A stretch of DNA of 64,000 nt from Rhodospirillaceae bacterium (GCA_009772935.1 WOUR01000039.1:1-64000); one strand, 5' to 3'. Shown: positions 49,011-58,117, counted from the stretch's first letter. The notes: generated from the sequence alone by a model not told the origin. Made by a program: numbers and translations.

Positions 49011-50939
49011 ATGACGCCGATCCGTCGAATTCTATTCATGCTTCCGCTGCTGTCGCCACTCGCCGTCCCCGTCTCGGCTCACGCCCAGACCGAACCCGAC
49101 GCCATGATGCCCGCGACAGTCGTGACGGCCGATCGCTTCCCGACCGATCCGAGCAAGGTCACCGCCAGCTACACCGTCGTCATGCAGGAAGAGATGCAGC
49201 GACGGCAGCTTCGCAATGCCGCCGAGGTGCTGAGGACCATCCCCGGCGTCTCCGTGCAACAGTCCGGCGGCGTGGGCACACAGACCTCGGTCTTCGTGCG
49301 CGGCTCCAATTCCAACCACGTGCTGGTGCTGATCGACGGCGTGAACGTCAGCGATCCGTCGAGCGGCAACGGCGCGGTCGACTTCGGCAACTTCCTCACC
49401 GAGAACCTCGACCGCATCGAAGTGGTGCGCGGCCCCATGAGCACCATGTACGGCAGCCAGGCGATGGGCGGCGTCATCAACATGGTCACCAAGGCCGGCA
49501 AGGGCCCGATGAACGGTGCGGCCTTCACCGAGCTCGGCACGCGGCTGACGAGCAACAGCGGCGCCTATGTGCGCGGTAGCGAAGGTCGGTTCAACTACAA
49601 CCTGAGCGTCGCCGGCACGTTCAGCCCGAACGACACGCCGGTGCCGGCGCGGTTCACGCCGAACGGCGGCTTCGTCGACATTGATCCCTATCGCAACATC
49701 ACGCTCGCGGCGCGCCTCGGCTTCGAAATCAACGAGAACACACAGTTCAACTGGTACGGCCGCTACATCGACGCCAAGGTGAACTACGACCAGGTCGGGC
49801 AGGAAGATCCGAACGCCAATACCTACACGTCGCAGTTCTACACGCGCGGCGAAATCGAAGGCTCCTATTTCGACGGGCGCTGGAAGCCCGTCGTCGGCGT
49901 CAACTACAGCACCATCACGCGGCATGATCTCGACTATGCCAGCGTGCAGAACCCGTTCCCGTTCAACACCGACAGCTGGTTCAACGGTCGCCGCCTGCAG
50001 GCAGATTTCAAGAATCTCGTGAAGGTCATTGACCAGATCGAGGTGATCGGCGGAATCGATTACGACCGGCAATGGGCCTACACCAACACGGTCGGTCCGT
50101 TCACACCCTATACGCAGACCTGGGGCACGATGGCCCAGACCGGCATCTACGGTCAGCTCCGCCTCAACCCGTTCGACGGGTTCAACCTCAACGTCGGCGG
50201 CCGCATCGACATGAACGACATGTTCGGCACCGTCGGCACCTGGCGCGCCGGTGCGTCCTATCTCTGGGCACCGACGGACACGAAGATCAAGGCATCCTAC
50301 GGCACCGCCTTCAAGGCGCCGGCGCTGATCGAGATGTTCGGTCCGGGACCGTTCTGCGGCGGCAACCCCAACCTTCAGCCGGAATACAGCCGCGGCTACG
50401 AGGTGGGCGTGGAGCAGGGGATCTTCGACCGCAAGGTGAAGGCCGGCATCACCTACTTCTTCAATACCTATTCGAACCTGATCCAGTGCGCGCCGCCGAC
50501 CTTCGCCCTGATGCAGAACGTCGCCAACGCGCAGACCGAAGGCTTCGAAGTGACGCTACAGATCAGCCCGGTGAAGTGGTTCGATCTCTATTTCGACTAC
50601 ACCCACCTGATCGCGCGCAACGTCGATGCCAATCAACCGCTGCTGCGCCGTCCCGGCGATGTCTTCAACATCCGCGCCGAGGTGCGCCCGTGGGAGAATA
50701 CCCTGTTCGGCGTCGGCGTGCTGCAGGTCAACAGCCGATACGACGCCAACGCCGTCACCGGTGCGATCATGACCCCGGCGCCATACACGCTGGTGCGAAT
50801 CACGGCCCAGTACGACGTCATCCCGTCGGTACAGCTCTTTGCCCGCGCCGAAAACGTTCTGGACCGGGTGTATGAGGAGCCGGAAGGCTATCAGGCACCG
50901 TACTTCCAGGCCTTCTTCGGCGTAAAGGCGAAGTTCTGA
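49011..50939 (+). CDS. btuB: TonB-dependent vitamin B12 receptor BtuB
   Basis: A 642-residue outer-membrane receptor. The signal peptide ends near AHAQ; a TonB-box-like ATVVTADRF follows. The plug domain includes RRQLRNAAEVLRTIPGVSV, FVRGSNSNHVLVLIDGVNVSD and DRIEVVRGPMSTMYGSQAMGGVINM, typical of BtuB, and a 22-strand barrel ends with FFGVKAKF (aromatic C-terminus). It imports cobalamins using TonB. The riboswitch directly upstream supports the substrate. First gene of the operon. Confidence 0.93.
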   Translation: MTPIRRILFMLPLLSPLAVPVSAHAQTEPDAMMPATVVTADRFPTDPSKVTASYTVVMQEEMQRRQLRNAAEVLRTIPGVSVQQSGGVGTQTSVFVRGSNSNHVLVLIDGVNVSDPSSGNGAVDFGNFLTENLDRIEVVRGPMSTMYGSQAMGGVINMVTKAGKGPMNGAAFTELGTRLTSNSGAYVRGSEGRFNYNLSVAGTFSPNDTPVPARFTPNGGFVDIDPYRNITLAARLGFEINENTQFNWYGRYIDAKVNYDQVGQEDPNANTYTSQFYTRGEIEGSYFDGRWKPVVGVNYSTITRHDLDYASVQNPFPFNTDSWFNGRRLQADFKNLVKVIDQIEVIGGIDYDRQWAYTNTVGPFTPYTQTWGTMAQTGIYGQLRLNPFDGFNLNVGGRIDMNDMFGTVGTWRAGASYLWAPTDTKIKASYGTAFKAPALIEMFGPGPFCGGNPNLQPEYSRGYEVGVEQGIFDRKVKAGITYFFNTYSNLIQCAPPTFALMQNVANAQTEGFEVTLQISPVKWFDLYFDYTHLIARNVDANQPLLRRPGDVFNIRAEVRPWENTLFGVGVLQVNSRYDANAVTGAIMTPAPYTLVRITAQYDVIPSVQLFARAENVLDRVYEEPEGYQAPYFQAFFGVKAKF

Positions 50940-50947
50940 GCGGAACC

Positions 50948-51799
50948 ATGCGTCCGCGCCACCGGCGAAACTTGCTGCAAGTCTTCGCCGGTGGCGTAGC
51001 TTTCGCTACCGTGACCCCAGCCACCGCCACCCCGACGTCAAAGATTGCCCTGCTTCATCTCGCGCCCCTGCCCGGGGAGATCGCGGCGAACAGGACCGCC
51101 CTCGAACAGGCGGTTCGTCGGGCCGCGGCACATGGCGCCCGGCTGATCGTAAGCCCGGAACTCGCCGTGAGCGGCTACGGCTTTCGCGACTTGGTCGGCA
51201 CCGACTGGATCGCCAGCGGACAATCCGCGTTGTTCGCCTGGGCCGGCGCCCTCGCGCGGGAAACCAACGCGTCCTTGGTGCTCGGCACGCCGGAGGCCGC
51301 CGTGGAGAACGGTGCCTTGTTCAACAGCATGGTCCTGTTTGCCCAGGGCGGAACGTTGGTCGGCCGGCATCGCAAGATCAACGCCCTGAGGGTCGGCTCG
51401 GAATCCTGGTCGACGCCGGGTGACCGGCCCACGGTGTTGACGATCGACGGCATCGGCCGGGTCGGCTTCTTCGTCTGCGCCGACATGTATTCGACCCGTC
51501 TCGTCGAAGAGACGGCGGCCAACGGCGTCGACCTGCTTCTGTCCGCCGCCGCCTGGGCACCGGGCCATCACGGCCCCGACGGCGAATGGGAGCGCGCGTC
51601 CGCCGTGACCGGCCGGCCTGTCCTCGTCTGCAATCGCACTGGCAAGGATGTCCTCGATTTCGAGGCGGCCCGATCGGTCACCGCCGTCGATGGCAGAATC
51701 GCCTTCTCCCACGCCTCCCCAGAGCCGGGGATCGTACTGGTCGATTGGACCGCCGACACGCGCCGCCTTTCCAATTGGCGTCTCACAGGGGCGACTTAG
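50948..51799 (+). CDS. Exported nitrilase-family (C-N) hydrolase in the B12 operon
   Basis: A 283-residue carbon-nitrogen hydrolase. The triad is seen as Glu in SPELAVSGYG, Lys in GRHRKINALR and Cys in FFVCADMYS. The N-terminus HRRNLLQVFAGGVAFATV reads as a twin-arginine-type export signal, unusual because family members are usually cytosolic. The ATG is 9 nt after btuB and a 12-bp perfect hairpin starts 10 nt into the gene. It could hydrolyse an amide, perhaps of a corrinoid side chain or an imported nitrile/amide; nothing in the sequence fixes the substrate. Homologues of this location are not familiar to me. Confidence 0.82.
   Translation: MRPRHRRNLLQVFAGGVAFATVTPATATPTSKIALLHLAPLPGEIAANRTALEQAVRRAAAHGARLIVSPELAVSGYGFRDLVGTDWIASGQSALFAWAGALARETNASLVLGTPEAAVENGALFNSMVLFAQGGTLVGRHRKINALRVGSESWSTPGDRPTVLTIDGIGRVGFFVCADMYSTRLVEETAANGVDLLLSAAAWAPGHHGPDGEWERASAVTGRPVLVCNRTGKDVLDFEAARSVTAVDGRIAFSHASPEPGIVLVDWTADTRRLSNWRLTGAT
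50958..50995 (+). other. Hairpin at the nitrilase start
   Basis: GCCACCGGCGAA (50958-50969) pairs perfectly with TTCGCCGGTGGC (50984-50995) around a 14-nt loop, beginning 10 nt inside the nitrilase gene. A smaller GTAGC/GCTAC hairpin follows. The structure could lower translation or mark an RNA processing site between btuB and the distal genes. Confidence 0.5.
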
Positions 51800-51843
51800 G
51801 GCGGTGAGATCATGGAGACTGGACTGAAGACACCCCAACAAAG

Positions 51844-51957
51844 ACCTCATCCTGAGGAGCGCTCCGTAGGAGCGCGTCTCGAAGGAGGGGCGCGAGCACC
51901 CCGTCCGTTGCCCATCCTTCGAGACGCCGCGCGACGCGCGGCTCCTCAGGATGAGGT
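51844..51957. repeat. Palindromic repeat family C, within the btu operon
   Basis: ACCTCATCCTGAGGAGC (51844-51860) pairs with GCTCCTCAGGATGAGGT (51941-51957); inner arms CGTCTCGAAGGA (51875-51886) and TCCTTCGAGACG (51915-51926) pair exactly as well. Such 'CCTCATCCTGAGGAG' units are common dispersed repeats in Hyphomicrobiales-type genomes. It sits in the 176-bp gap between the nitrilase gene and btuF. Confidence 0.85.
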
Positions 51958-51975
51958 TGTTGTCGAACTTTGACG

Positions 51976-52794
51976 ATGGCGCTCCTCCGCAGCTTCGCCA
52001 GCTTTGTGCTGCTATTCGTGGCCCTCCCGGTCGCCGCGCAGGTCCCGCAGCGGGTCGTGACCCTCAATCTCTGCCTCGACCAGATGGCGATACGCCTCGC
52101 GGCGCCGGGCCAGCTCGTGGGCGTCAGCTATCTGTCGCAGGACCCGCGCCTCTCCGCGCTGGCCGGCCAGGCTGCCGCCCTGTCACCGGTGCGCGATTCC
52201 TTCGAATCGATCCTGACCCTGCGGCCCGACCTCGTGATCCTGGGCCAGGGCTCGCACGCTTCCCTGAAGCGGCTGCTGCGAGGGGCGGGCGTGCAAGTCC
52301 TCGAGCTGCCCTGGGCGACGTCGATCGGGGAGGCCGAGACGGTCATCGAACAGATGGCGGCGGCGCTCGGACGTGAAGAAGTGGGCCGAAGCTTGATCGC
52401 GGGCATACAGAGGGAGCGTCGCCGGCTGACCTGGACAGGCGCTCCCCTCGGCACGGCGGTCTATCTCGAGGCCAATCGCGGCACGTCAGGGAAGGACAGC
52501 CTGATGGACGAACTGCTGCGACTCTCCGGATACCGCAATCTCGCCGCCGAGCTCGGCATCGGCTCCTTCGGCCGCCTGTCGCTCGAAACCGTTCTCGCCG
52601 GCCAGCCCGACCTTGTGGTGTTCGACGGAGCCGCCAACGACAACCCGGCGCGCGCCACCGAGTTCGTCGGCCATCACGTGCTGCTCGCCCTGGCGGGCAA
52701 GACGAAGCTCGCGTCGGTGCCGACCCGGTTTTCGATCTGCGCCGGCCCGGACAATTTCGAGGTCATGCGACGCCTGGCGGAGGCGCGGCGATGA
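51976..52794 (+). CDS. btuF: BtuF-type cobalamin solute-binding protein
   Basis: A 272-residue periplasmic binding protein. The signal peptide is MALLRSFASFVLLFVALPVAAQ. VPQRVVTLNLCLDQMAIRL and SFESILTLRPDLVILGQG are the standard BtuF/FepB-type opening, and TRFSICAGPDNFEVMRRL closes the fold. It should collect cobalamin from BtuB and deliver it to BtuCD. The ATG at 51976 follows a palindromic repeat; an in-frame TTG two codons earlier is less likely. The end overlaps btuC (ATGA). Confidence 0.88.
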   Translation: MALLRSFASFVLLFVALPVAAQVPQRVVTLNLCLDQMAIRLAAPGQLVGVSYLSQDPRLSALAGQAAALSPVRDSFESILTLRPDLVILGQGSHASLKRLLRGAGVQVLELPWATSIGEAETVIEQMAAALGREEVGRSLIAGIQRERRRLTWTGAPLGTAVYLEANRGTSGKDSLMDELLRLSGYRNLAAELGIGSFGRLSLETVLAGQPDLVVFDGAANDNPARATEFVGHHVLLALAGKTKLASVPTRFSICAGPDNFEVMRRLAEARR

Positions 52795-53747
52795 ATCGCT
52801 GGCTCCTCCTGCTGGTCGCCGCGCTCTACCTCCTGTCGCTGGCGGTCGGTCCGGCCTGGTGGCCGTGGCGGCTCGGCAACGAGGTCGGCTGGGCCATCGT
52901 CTGGGAGCTGCGCCTGCCCCGCGCCACCCTGGGCCTGCTGATCGGCGGCGTGCTGGGCCTGAGCGGGGCGGTGCTGCAGGGCTGGCTGCGCAATCCGCTG
53001 GCCGAGCCCGGCGTCATCGGCGTGTCGGCGTGCGCGGGTTTCGCAGCCGTCTGCGCCTTCTATAGCGGTCTCGCCGCCGCCTTCGCGCTGGCGCTGCCAC
53101 TGGCGGGCATCACGGGCGCGGCCGTTGCGGTCGCGCTGCTGATGGGCGCGGTGCGGTCGGGAACGGGAACCGTGTCGCTGCTGCTGATGGGCGTGGCGAT
53201 CAACGCCATCGCCGCGGCACTGATCTCGCTGGTCCTCGCCCTGTCACCCAATCCCTTCGCCTACCAGGAGATCTCGCTCTGGCTGGCCGGATCGATCGTC
53301 GACCGCGACCTGCACTACCTCGCGATGGCCGCGCCCTTCATGATGCTGGGCGCGGCCATGGTCCTGGGGGCCGGCCGCTGGCTCGACGCCCTGTCGCTGG
53401 GGGAGGACACGGCGCGCAGCCTCGGCGCCGATACGAGATCGCTGGGCCTCAGGTTCACCCTCGGTGTCGGCCTGATGGTGGGAGCCGCCACCTCGGTGGC
53501 GGGCGTCATCGGCTTCGTCGGCCTGATCGCGCCGCATCTCGTCCGCGCCAAGGTCGGCTTCCGCCCGGGGGCAACGCTGGTTCCCTCGATGCTGGTCGGC
53601 GCCGCGCTCGTGCTGGGCGCCGACGTTGTGGTGCGTCTCCTGCCGACTGCGTCCGAACTTCAACTCGGCGTCTTCACCTCGCTGGTCGGCGCGCCCTTCC
53701 TGGTGCGGGCGGTGCGCAAGGCCCACGCCGCCTGGCTCGCCACATGA
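52791..53747 (+). CDS. btuC: BtuC-type ABC permease (FecCD family)
   Basis: A 318-residue polytopic permease with about ten membrane segments. LRLPRATLGLLIGGVLGLSGAVLQGWLRNPLAEPGVIGVSA-type sequence (RNPLAEPG loop) and GLIAPHLVR with the coupling helix are FecCD/BtuC hallmarks. It forms the channel with BtuD at the inner membrane. It overlaps btuF and btuD by ATGA junctions. The cobalamin assignment rests on operon context, as siderophore permeases look alike. Confidence 0.88.
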   Translation: MNRWLLLLVAALYLLSLAVGPAWWPWRLGNEVGWAIVWELRLPRATLGLLIGGVLGLSGAVLQGWLRNPLAEPGVIGVSACAGFAAVCAFYSGLAAAFALALPLAGITGAAVAVALLMGAVRSGTGTVSLLLMGVAINAIAAALISLVLALSPNPFAYQEISLWLAGSIVDRDLHYLAMAAPFMMLGAAMVLGAGRWLDALSLGEDTARSLGADTRSLGLRFTLGVGLMVGAATSVAGVIGFVGLIAPHLVRAKVGFRPGATLVPSMLVGAALVLGADVVVRLLPTASELQLGVFTSLVGAPFLVRAVRKAHAAWLAT

Positions 53748-54529
53748 ACAAGACCGCCCTTACCGTTCGCGGTCTGGTGAGCCGGCGCGAGCATGCGGTG
53801 ATCCTCGACAGGATCGATCTTGCTTTCGACACGGGTCAGGTCACCGCCATCGTCGGGCCCAATGGCGCCGGCAAGACGACGCTGCTGCGTCATCTCGCGG
53901 GCCTCGACGCGCCAGCCGCCGGACGGGTCGAGTTGCGCGGCGAACCCTTGGCCTCCCTCGCTCCCGCCCTTCGCGCCTTGAGCATCGCCTACCTTCCGCA
54001 GGCGGCTTCCGCCTACTGGCCCTTGCGCGCGCAAGACCTGGTGGCCCTCGGCCGCCTGCCGCATGGCGCCAATCTCAGCCGCCCCCTCAGAACCCAGGAT
54101 GCGCAGGCGATCCAGCGCGCGCTCGAACGCGTGGACGGCACGGGCCTGGCGCACCGTCCCATCGACACGATGTCCCAGGGCGAGCGAGCCCGCATGATGA
54201 TGGCACGGGCCCTCGCCACCGAAGCTGCGATCTTCCTGGCCGATGAACCGGTCGCCAGCCTCGACCCGGCCTATGCGCTGGAGAGCATGAGTATCCTGCG
54301 GGCCGAGGCCGCGCGCGGCGCCTGCGTGATCGTGGTGCTGCACGACCTTGGCCTCGCCGCCCGCTTCGCCGACCGCATCGTCGTGCTGGCCAACCGCAAG
54401 GTCGCCGCCGACGGTCCGCCCGCCGTTGCCCTGGCGGCCGGCGTGATCGAGGCCGCCTATGGCGTCACCTTCCGCCACGTCACGGTCGACGGCGTACCGC
54501 AGCCAGTGGCGTGGGAGAAGCAAAGGTAG
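53744..54529 (+). CDS. btuD: BtuD-type ABC ATP-binding protein
   Basis: A 261-residue ATPase. Walker A is VGPNGAGKTTLLRHLAG, the signature MSQGERARMMMARAL (MSQGE form), Walker B AAIFLADEPVASLD, and the switch His is in VVLHDLGLAARFAD. It powers cobalamin import with BtuC. It starts in the btuC stop (ATGA). It ends 38 nt before the convergent Ku gene, where a small CAACT/AGTTG hairpin lies. Confidence 0.88.
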   Translation: MNKTALTVRGLVSRREHAVILDRIDLAFDTGQVTAIVGPNGAGKTTLLRHLAGLDAPAAGRVELRGEPLASLAPALRALSIAYLPQAASAYWPLRAQDLVALGRLPHGANLSRPLRTQDAQAIQRALERVDGTGLAHRPIDTMSQGERARMMMARALATEAAIFLADEPVASLDPAYALESMSILRAEAARGACVIVVLHDLGLAARFADRIVVLANRKVAADGPPAVALAAGVIEAAYGVTFRHVTVDGVPQPVAWEKQR

Positions 54530-54567
54530 CCATGGAACGCGCAACTGGAGTTGCCCGCTCCGCTGAC

Positions 54568-55476
54568 TCAAGCCGCGCGTTTACGCGACGCGGTCTTGCG
54601 GCGGGCCTTCGTCTTTGGTTTTGCCTTCGGCTTCGCCTTGCGCCCATGCGCCTCCAGGAATCGGTCGGCCTTTTCGCGCGATGGTCCGCCGCCGCCCTTG
54701 AGGCTCCTCTTCAGCGCCTCCATGAGATCGACGACCTTCTCGTCCTCTTCCATCGGCTCCGCCGACACGACGGGTTCGCCCTTCTTCTTTTTCGCGATCA
54801 GCTCGCGAAGCGCGTCCTCGTAGCGATCGGTGAATCGCGACGGATCGAACTTCGCATTCTGTTGATCGATGATCTTCTCGGCGATCTGCAGCATCTGGGC
54901 GCTGGGCCTGGGGAGGCTGCGGTCGAAGACCTCCGACGTCTCGCGGATCTCGTCGTGCGTGCGCAGGGTGGTGAGCAGTATCCCCTTGTCCCGTGGCTCC
55001 AGGGCGCAGATCCGCTCGCGCTGGTGCATGACGACCCGGCCCAGCGCGACCTTTCCCTGCTTCTCCATGGCGGCACGGATCACCGCATAGGCCTCGATGC
55101 CGGTCTTGCCCGACGGCGCGAGATAGTAGGGTTCATCCCAGTAGATACGATCGATCTCGGAGGCATCGACGAACTCTTCGATGTCCAGTATGCGAGTCGA
55201 ATCCAGTCGCACGGCATCGAGCTCGTCCTTTTCGAACAGCACATACCTGTTCTTCGAAACGGCGAAACCGCGCACCAGGTCGACGCGCTCCACCGGCTCG
55301 CCGGTGCCGGCATCAACGGACTGCATGCGGATGCGGTTGTTGGTCTTGGGGTTGATGAAGTTGAAGCGGATGTCGGCGGTGCGCTCGGTCGCGGTGTAGA
55401 GGGAGACGGGGCAGGTCACCAGCGACAGGCGCAGATGTCCCTCCCAGGTCGGTCGCATTGCTTTCTTCCGGGCCAT
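54568..55476 (-). CDS. ku: Bacterial Ku protein
   Basis: A 302-residue Ku. MRPTWEGHLRLSLVTCPVSLY and RFNFINPKTNNRIRMQSVDAGTG begin the Ku beta-barrel, and KNRYVLFEKDELDAVRL and GKVALGRVVMHQRERICALEP follow. A Lys/Ala-rich C-terminal tail (KAKPKAKPKTKARRK) is typical and promotes DNA threading. As a homodimer it binds DNA ends and recruits LigD for non-homologous end joining. It starts 4 nt after the ligD stop on the same strand. Confidence 0.95.
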   Translation of the reverse strand: MARKKAMRPTWEGHLRLSLVTCPVSLYTATERTADIRFNFINPKTNNRIRMQSVDAGTGEPVERVDLVRGFAVSKNRYVLFEKDELDAVRLDSTRILDIEEFVDASEIDRIYWDEPYYLAPSGKTGIEAYAVIRAAMEKQGKVALGRVVMHQRERICALEPRDKGILLTTLRTHDEIRETSEVFDRSLPRPSAQMLQIAEKIIDQQNAKFDPSRFTDRYEDALRELIAKKKKGEPVVSAEPMEEDEKVVDLMEALKRSLKGGGGPSREKADRFLEAHGRKAKPKAKPKTKARRKTASRKRAA

Positions 55477-55480
55477 GGCT

Positions 55481-58117
55481 CTACTCCGACTTCACGAGTT
55501 GTTCGATGGCGGCGCGCAGCGGCCGCGCGGACTTCGCGTAGTCCTTCCACGGTTTGCTGCGCTTCAGCAGCGCGGGCGCGGTGCGCACCGTGTACTTCAT
55601 CGGATCGAGGCCCTTCTTCACCTGCGTCCATTCGATCGGCATCGACACGGTGGCGCCGGGACGGGCGCGCGACGACAGCGGCGCAACGGCGGTGGCCGTG
55701 CGGTCGTTGCGCAGATAGTCGAGGAAGATACGGCCGGTCCGTTCCTTCTTCGCCATGTTGATCACGTAGCGATCGGGCTCGTCCTCCGCGACCCGCCGGC
55801 AGATCTCCTTGGCGAAGGTCTTGGCCGTGTCCCAGACGGGACTCTTTCGATCGTCGGTCAGCGGCACCACGACATGAAGGCCCTTGCCGCCCGTCGTCTT
55901 GCAGAAGGGCACGAGCCCCAGTTTCTTCAACCGGCCCGCGATCTCTCGCGCCCCGACGATCACGGCATCGAAGCCGACGTCGGGCGCCGGATCGAGATCG
56001 AAGACCAGGCGGCCCGGAAGCTCGGGATTGCCGGGCTGGCAGTTCCAGGGATGCAGCTCGGTCGCGCCCATCTGCGCCACGACCGCCAGCCCTTCCACGC
56101 GGTCGATCTGGAGGTAGGGCTTCTTGTCGCCGCTCACCTTCACCTCCGACAGGAGATGGGACGATCCGGGCATGGCGTGACGCTGGAAGAAGTGCTGCTT
56201 GCCGTCGATGCCGTCGGGCGTGCGCACGATGGAGCAGGGGCGGCCCGCGATGTGATCGATCATCCACTCGCCCACGGCCTCATAGTAGCGCGCGAGTTCG
56301 ATCTTGGTGAGCGGCGGCTTTTCGCCGGGCCAGAGCGGCTTGTCGGGATGCGAGATCGACACACCCATTACAATGGCGGGGGCCGAGGGCGACGTGTCGG
56401 CTTTGCGTGACCTTGTCCTGGTCTTGCGGGACGCGGGCTTTGCCATCTCGACCTTCTCCGGCTTCGCAGCCACTTCCGCCTCGACCTCCTCGGCCGGCTT
56501 GTCGCCGCGCAGTCCCTTGAACGCAGCCTGGCGCACATTGCCCGCGCCGGTCCAGCCGGCGAACTCGATCTCGGCCACCAGGTCGGGTCGCGCCCAGTGC
56601 ATGTTCGCTTCCTTGGGCGGACTCGCTCCGGCGGCGAAGGGGCTGGTCTTGCTCTCGACCGCACGAAGCTTGGGAACGAGCGATCGCATCACCGATTCGC
56701 CGAAGCCGGTACCGACGCGGCCGACATAGACGAGCTTACGGCTCTTGCCGTCGCCGCGATGGACGCCGGCCAGCAATGAGCGCAGGCGGCGCCCTTCGCT
56801 GGTCCAGCCACCGATGATCACCTCGTGCCCCGCCCGGCACTTGGCCTTGGTCCAGCTGCCTCCGCGTCCCGACCTGTAGGGCGCGCCGAGTTCCTTGGAG
56901 ACGATCCCTTCGAGGTGCATGCGGCAGGCCGATTGCAGCACCGCGTCGCCTGCGGTCTCGAAGTGATCGACATAGCGCAGGCCCGGATGCTTGCCCTTCA
57001 ACCCTTCGAGCAGTGCCTTGAGCCGGGTCTTGCGCTCCGACAGCGGCCGCGGCCGCAGATCCTCACCCTCCAGGAACAGCAGGTCGAAAGCGAAGAAAAT
57101 CAGGTCCTCGGATTTGTCTTCCGAGAGAGCGGCCTGCAGCGCCGCGAAATCCGGGGCGCCCTGCGCGTCGAGTGCCACCGCCTCGCCATCGAGAATGCAG
57201 TCGGGCAGTTTGCCGGCCTGCCGGGCAAGGGCGGCGAACTTCTCCGTCCAGTCGAGTCCCTTGCGGGTGCGCAGGCGCGCGTCGCCCCCTTCGACCCGAA
57301 GCTGCAGGCGATAGCCGTCGAACTTGACCTCATGCGCCCAGCCTGCCGCCGCCGGCGCGCGTTCGACCAGCTTGGCCAATTGCGGCTCGACGAACTTCGG
57401 CATCGACGCCACCGTCCTGGTCTTGGCTTTGCTCTTCGCGGACGGAGCGGCCTCGCCGCCATCCTTGCGATTGCTCTGCCACACGGCGTCGGCGCCGCGC
57501 TTCTTGCCGGTCATGAAGGGCTTGGGCGCCTTGCCGGTGCCCAGCGCGATTTCCTTGAGAGTGCGGCCCGAGGCAATCGACTTGGGATCCTTCAGGATCC
57601 TGTCGTCATCGCCTTCGTGCGCCGAGGCATCGCGATGCTTGATCAGCAGCCAGTTGGTGCGCCTGCCGCCCTTGCGGTCCCACTTCATGCGCACCAGTAC
57701 CCAGCTTCCCTCGAGCCGCTCGCCCACGAGCGTGAATTTCAGGTCGCCGCGCTTCAGCCCGTCATGCGGATCGCCCTCGGGGATCCAGTAGCCGCGATCC
57801 CAGAGCTGGACCGTGCCGCCGCCATACTGGCCTTCGGGAATCGTGCCTTCGAAGTCGCCATAGTCGAGCGGATGGTCCTCGACCTCGACCGCCAGGCGCT
57901 TGACCGTCGGATCGAGAGAGGGGCCCTTGGTGACCGCCCACGACTTGAAGGTGCCGTCGAGTTCGAGGCGAAAGTCGTAGTGCAGCCTCGTCGCATCGTG
58001 ACGCTGGACGACGAAGCGAAGCTGCTTGGACTTCGGGATGGAGGTCTTGCCCCACGGCTCCTCCGTCAGGCTGAAGTCGCGCTTGGCGCGATAGGGAGCG
58101 AGACTGTCCTTCCGCAT
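55481..58117 (-). CDS. ligD: ATP-dependent DNA ligase LigD (phosphoesterase-ligase-polymerase)
   Basis: An 878-residue three-domain enzyme. The N-terminal 3'-phosphoesterase domain (about 1-190) has RFVVQRHDATRLHYDFRLEL with His/Asp catalytic residues. The ligase domain (about 235-530) has the active-site Lys265 in HEVKFDGYRLQ. The C-terminal polymerase domain (about 580-860) starts near ISHPDKPLWPGEKPPLT and includes VFDLDPAPDVGFD for metal binding. It repairs double-strand breaks with Ku. The domain order is the Pseudomonas/alphaproteobacterial type. It is the first gene of the ligD-ku pair. Confidence 0.95.
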   Translation of the reverse strand: MRKDSLAPYRAKRDFSLTEEPWGKTSIPKSKQLRFVVQRHDATRLHYDFRLELDGTFKSWAVTKGPSLDPTVKRLAVEVEDHPLDYGDFEGTIPEGQYGGGTVQLWDRGYWIPEGDPHDGLKRGDLKFTLVGERLEGSWVLVRMKWDRKGGRRTNWLLIKHRDASAHEGDDDRILKDPKSIASGRTLKEIALGTGKAPKPFMTGKKRGADAVWQSNRKDGGEAAPSAKSKAKTRTVASMPKFVEPQLAKLVERAPAAAGWAHEVKFDGYRLQLRVEGGDARLRTRKGLDWTEKFAALARQAGKLPDCILDGEAVALDAQGAPDFAALQAALSEDKSEDLIFFAFDLLFLEGEDLRPRPLSERKTRLKALLEGLKGKHPGLRYVDHFETAGDAVLQSACRMHLEGIVSKELGAPYRSGRGGSWTKAKCRAGHEVIIGGWTSEGRRLRSLLAGVHRGDGKSRKLVYVGRVGTGFGESVMRSLVPKLRAVESKTSPFAAGASPPKEANMHWARPDLVAEIEFAGWTGAGNVRQAAFKGLRGDKPAEEVEAEVAAKPEKVEMAKPASRKTRTRSRKADTSPSAPAIVMGVSISHPDKPLWPGEKPPLTKIELARYYEAVGEWMIDHIAGRPCSIVRTPDGIDGKQHFFQRHAMPGSSHLLSEVKVSGDKKPYLQIDRVEGLAVVAQMGATELHPWNCQPGNPELPGRLVFDLDPAPDVGFDAVIVGAREIAGRLKKLGLVPFCKTTGGKGLHVVVPLTDDRKSPVWDTAKTFAKEICRRVAEDEPDRYVINMAKKERTGRIFLDYLRNDRTATAVAPLSSRARPGATVSMPIEWTQVKKGLDPMKYTVRTAPALLKRSKPWKDYAKSARPLRAAIEQLVKSE

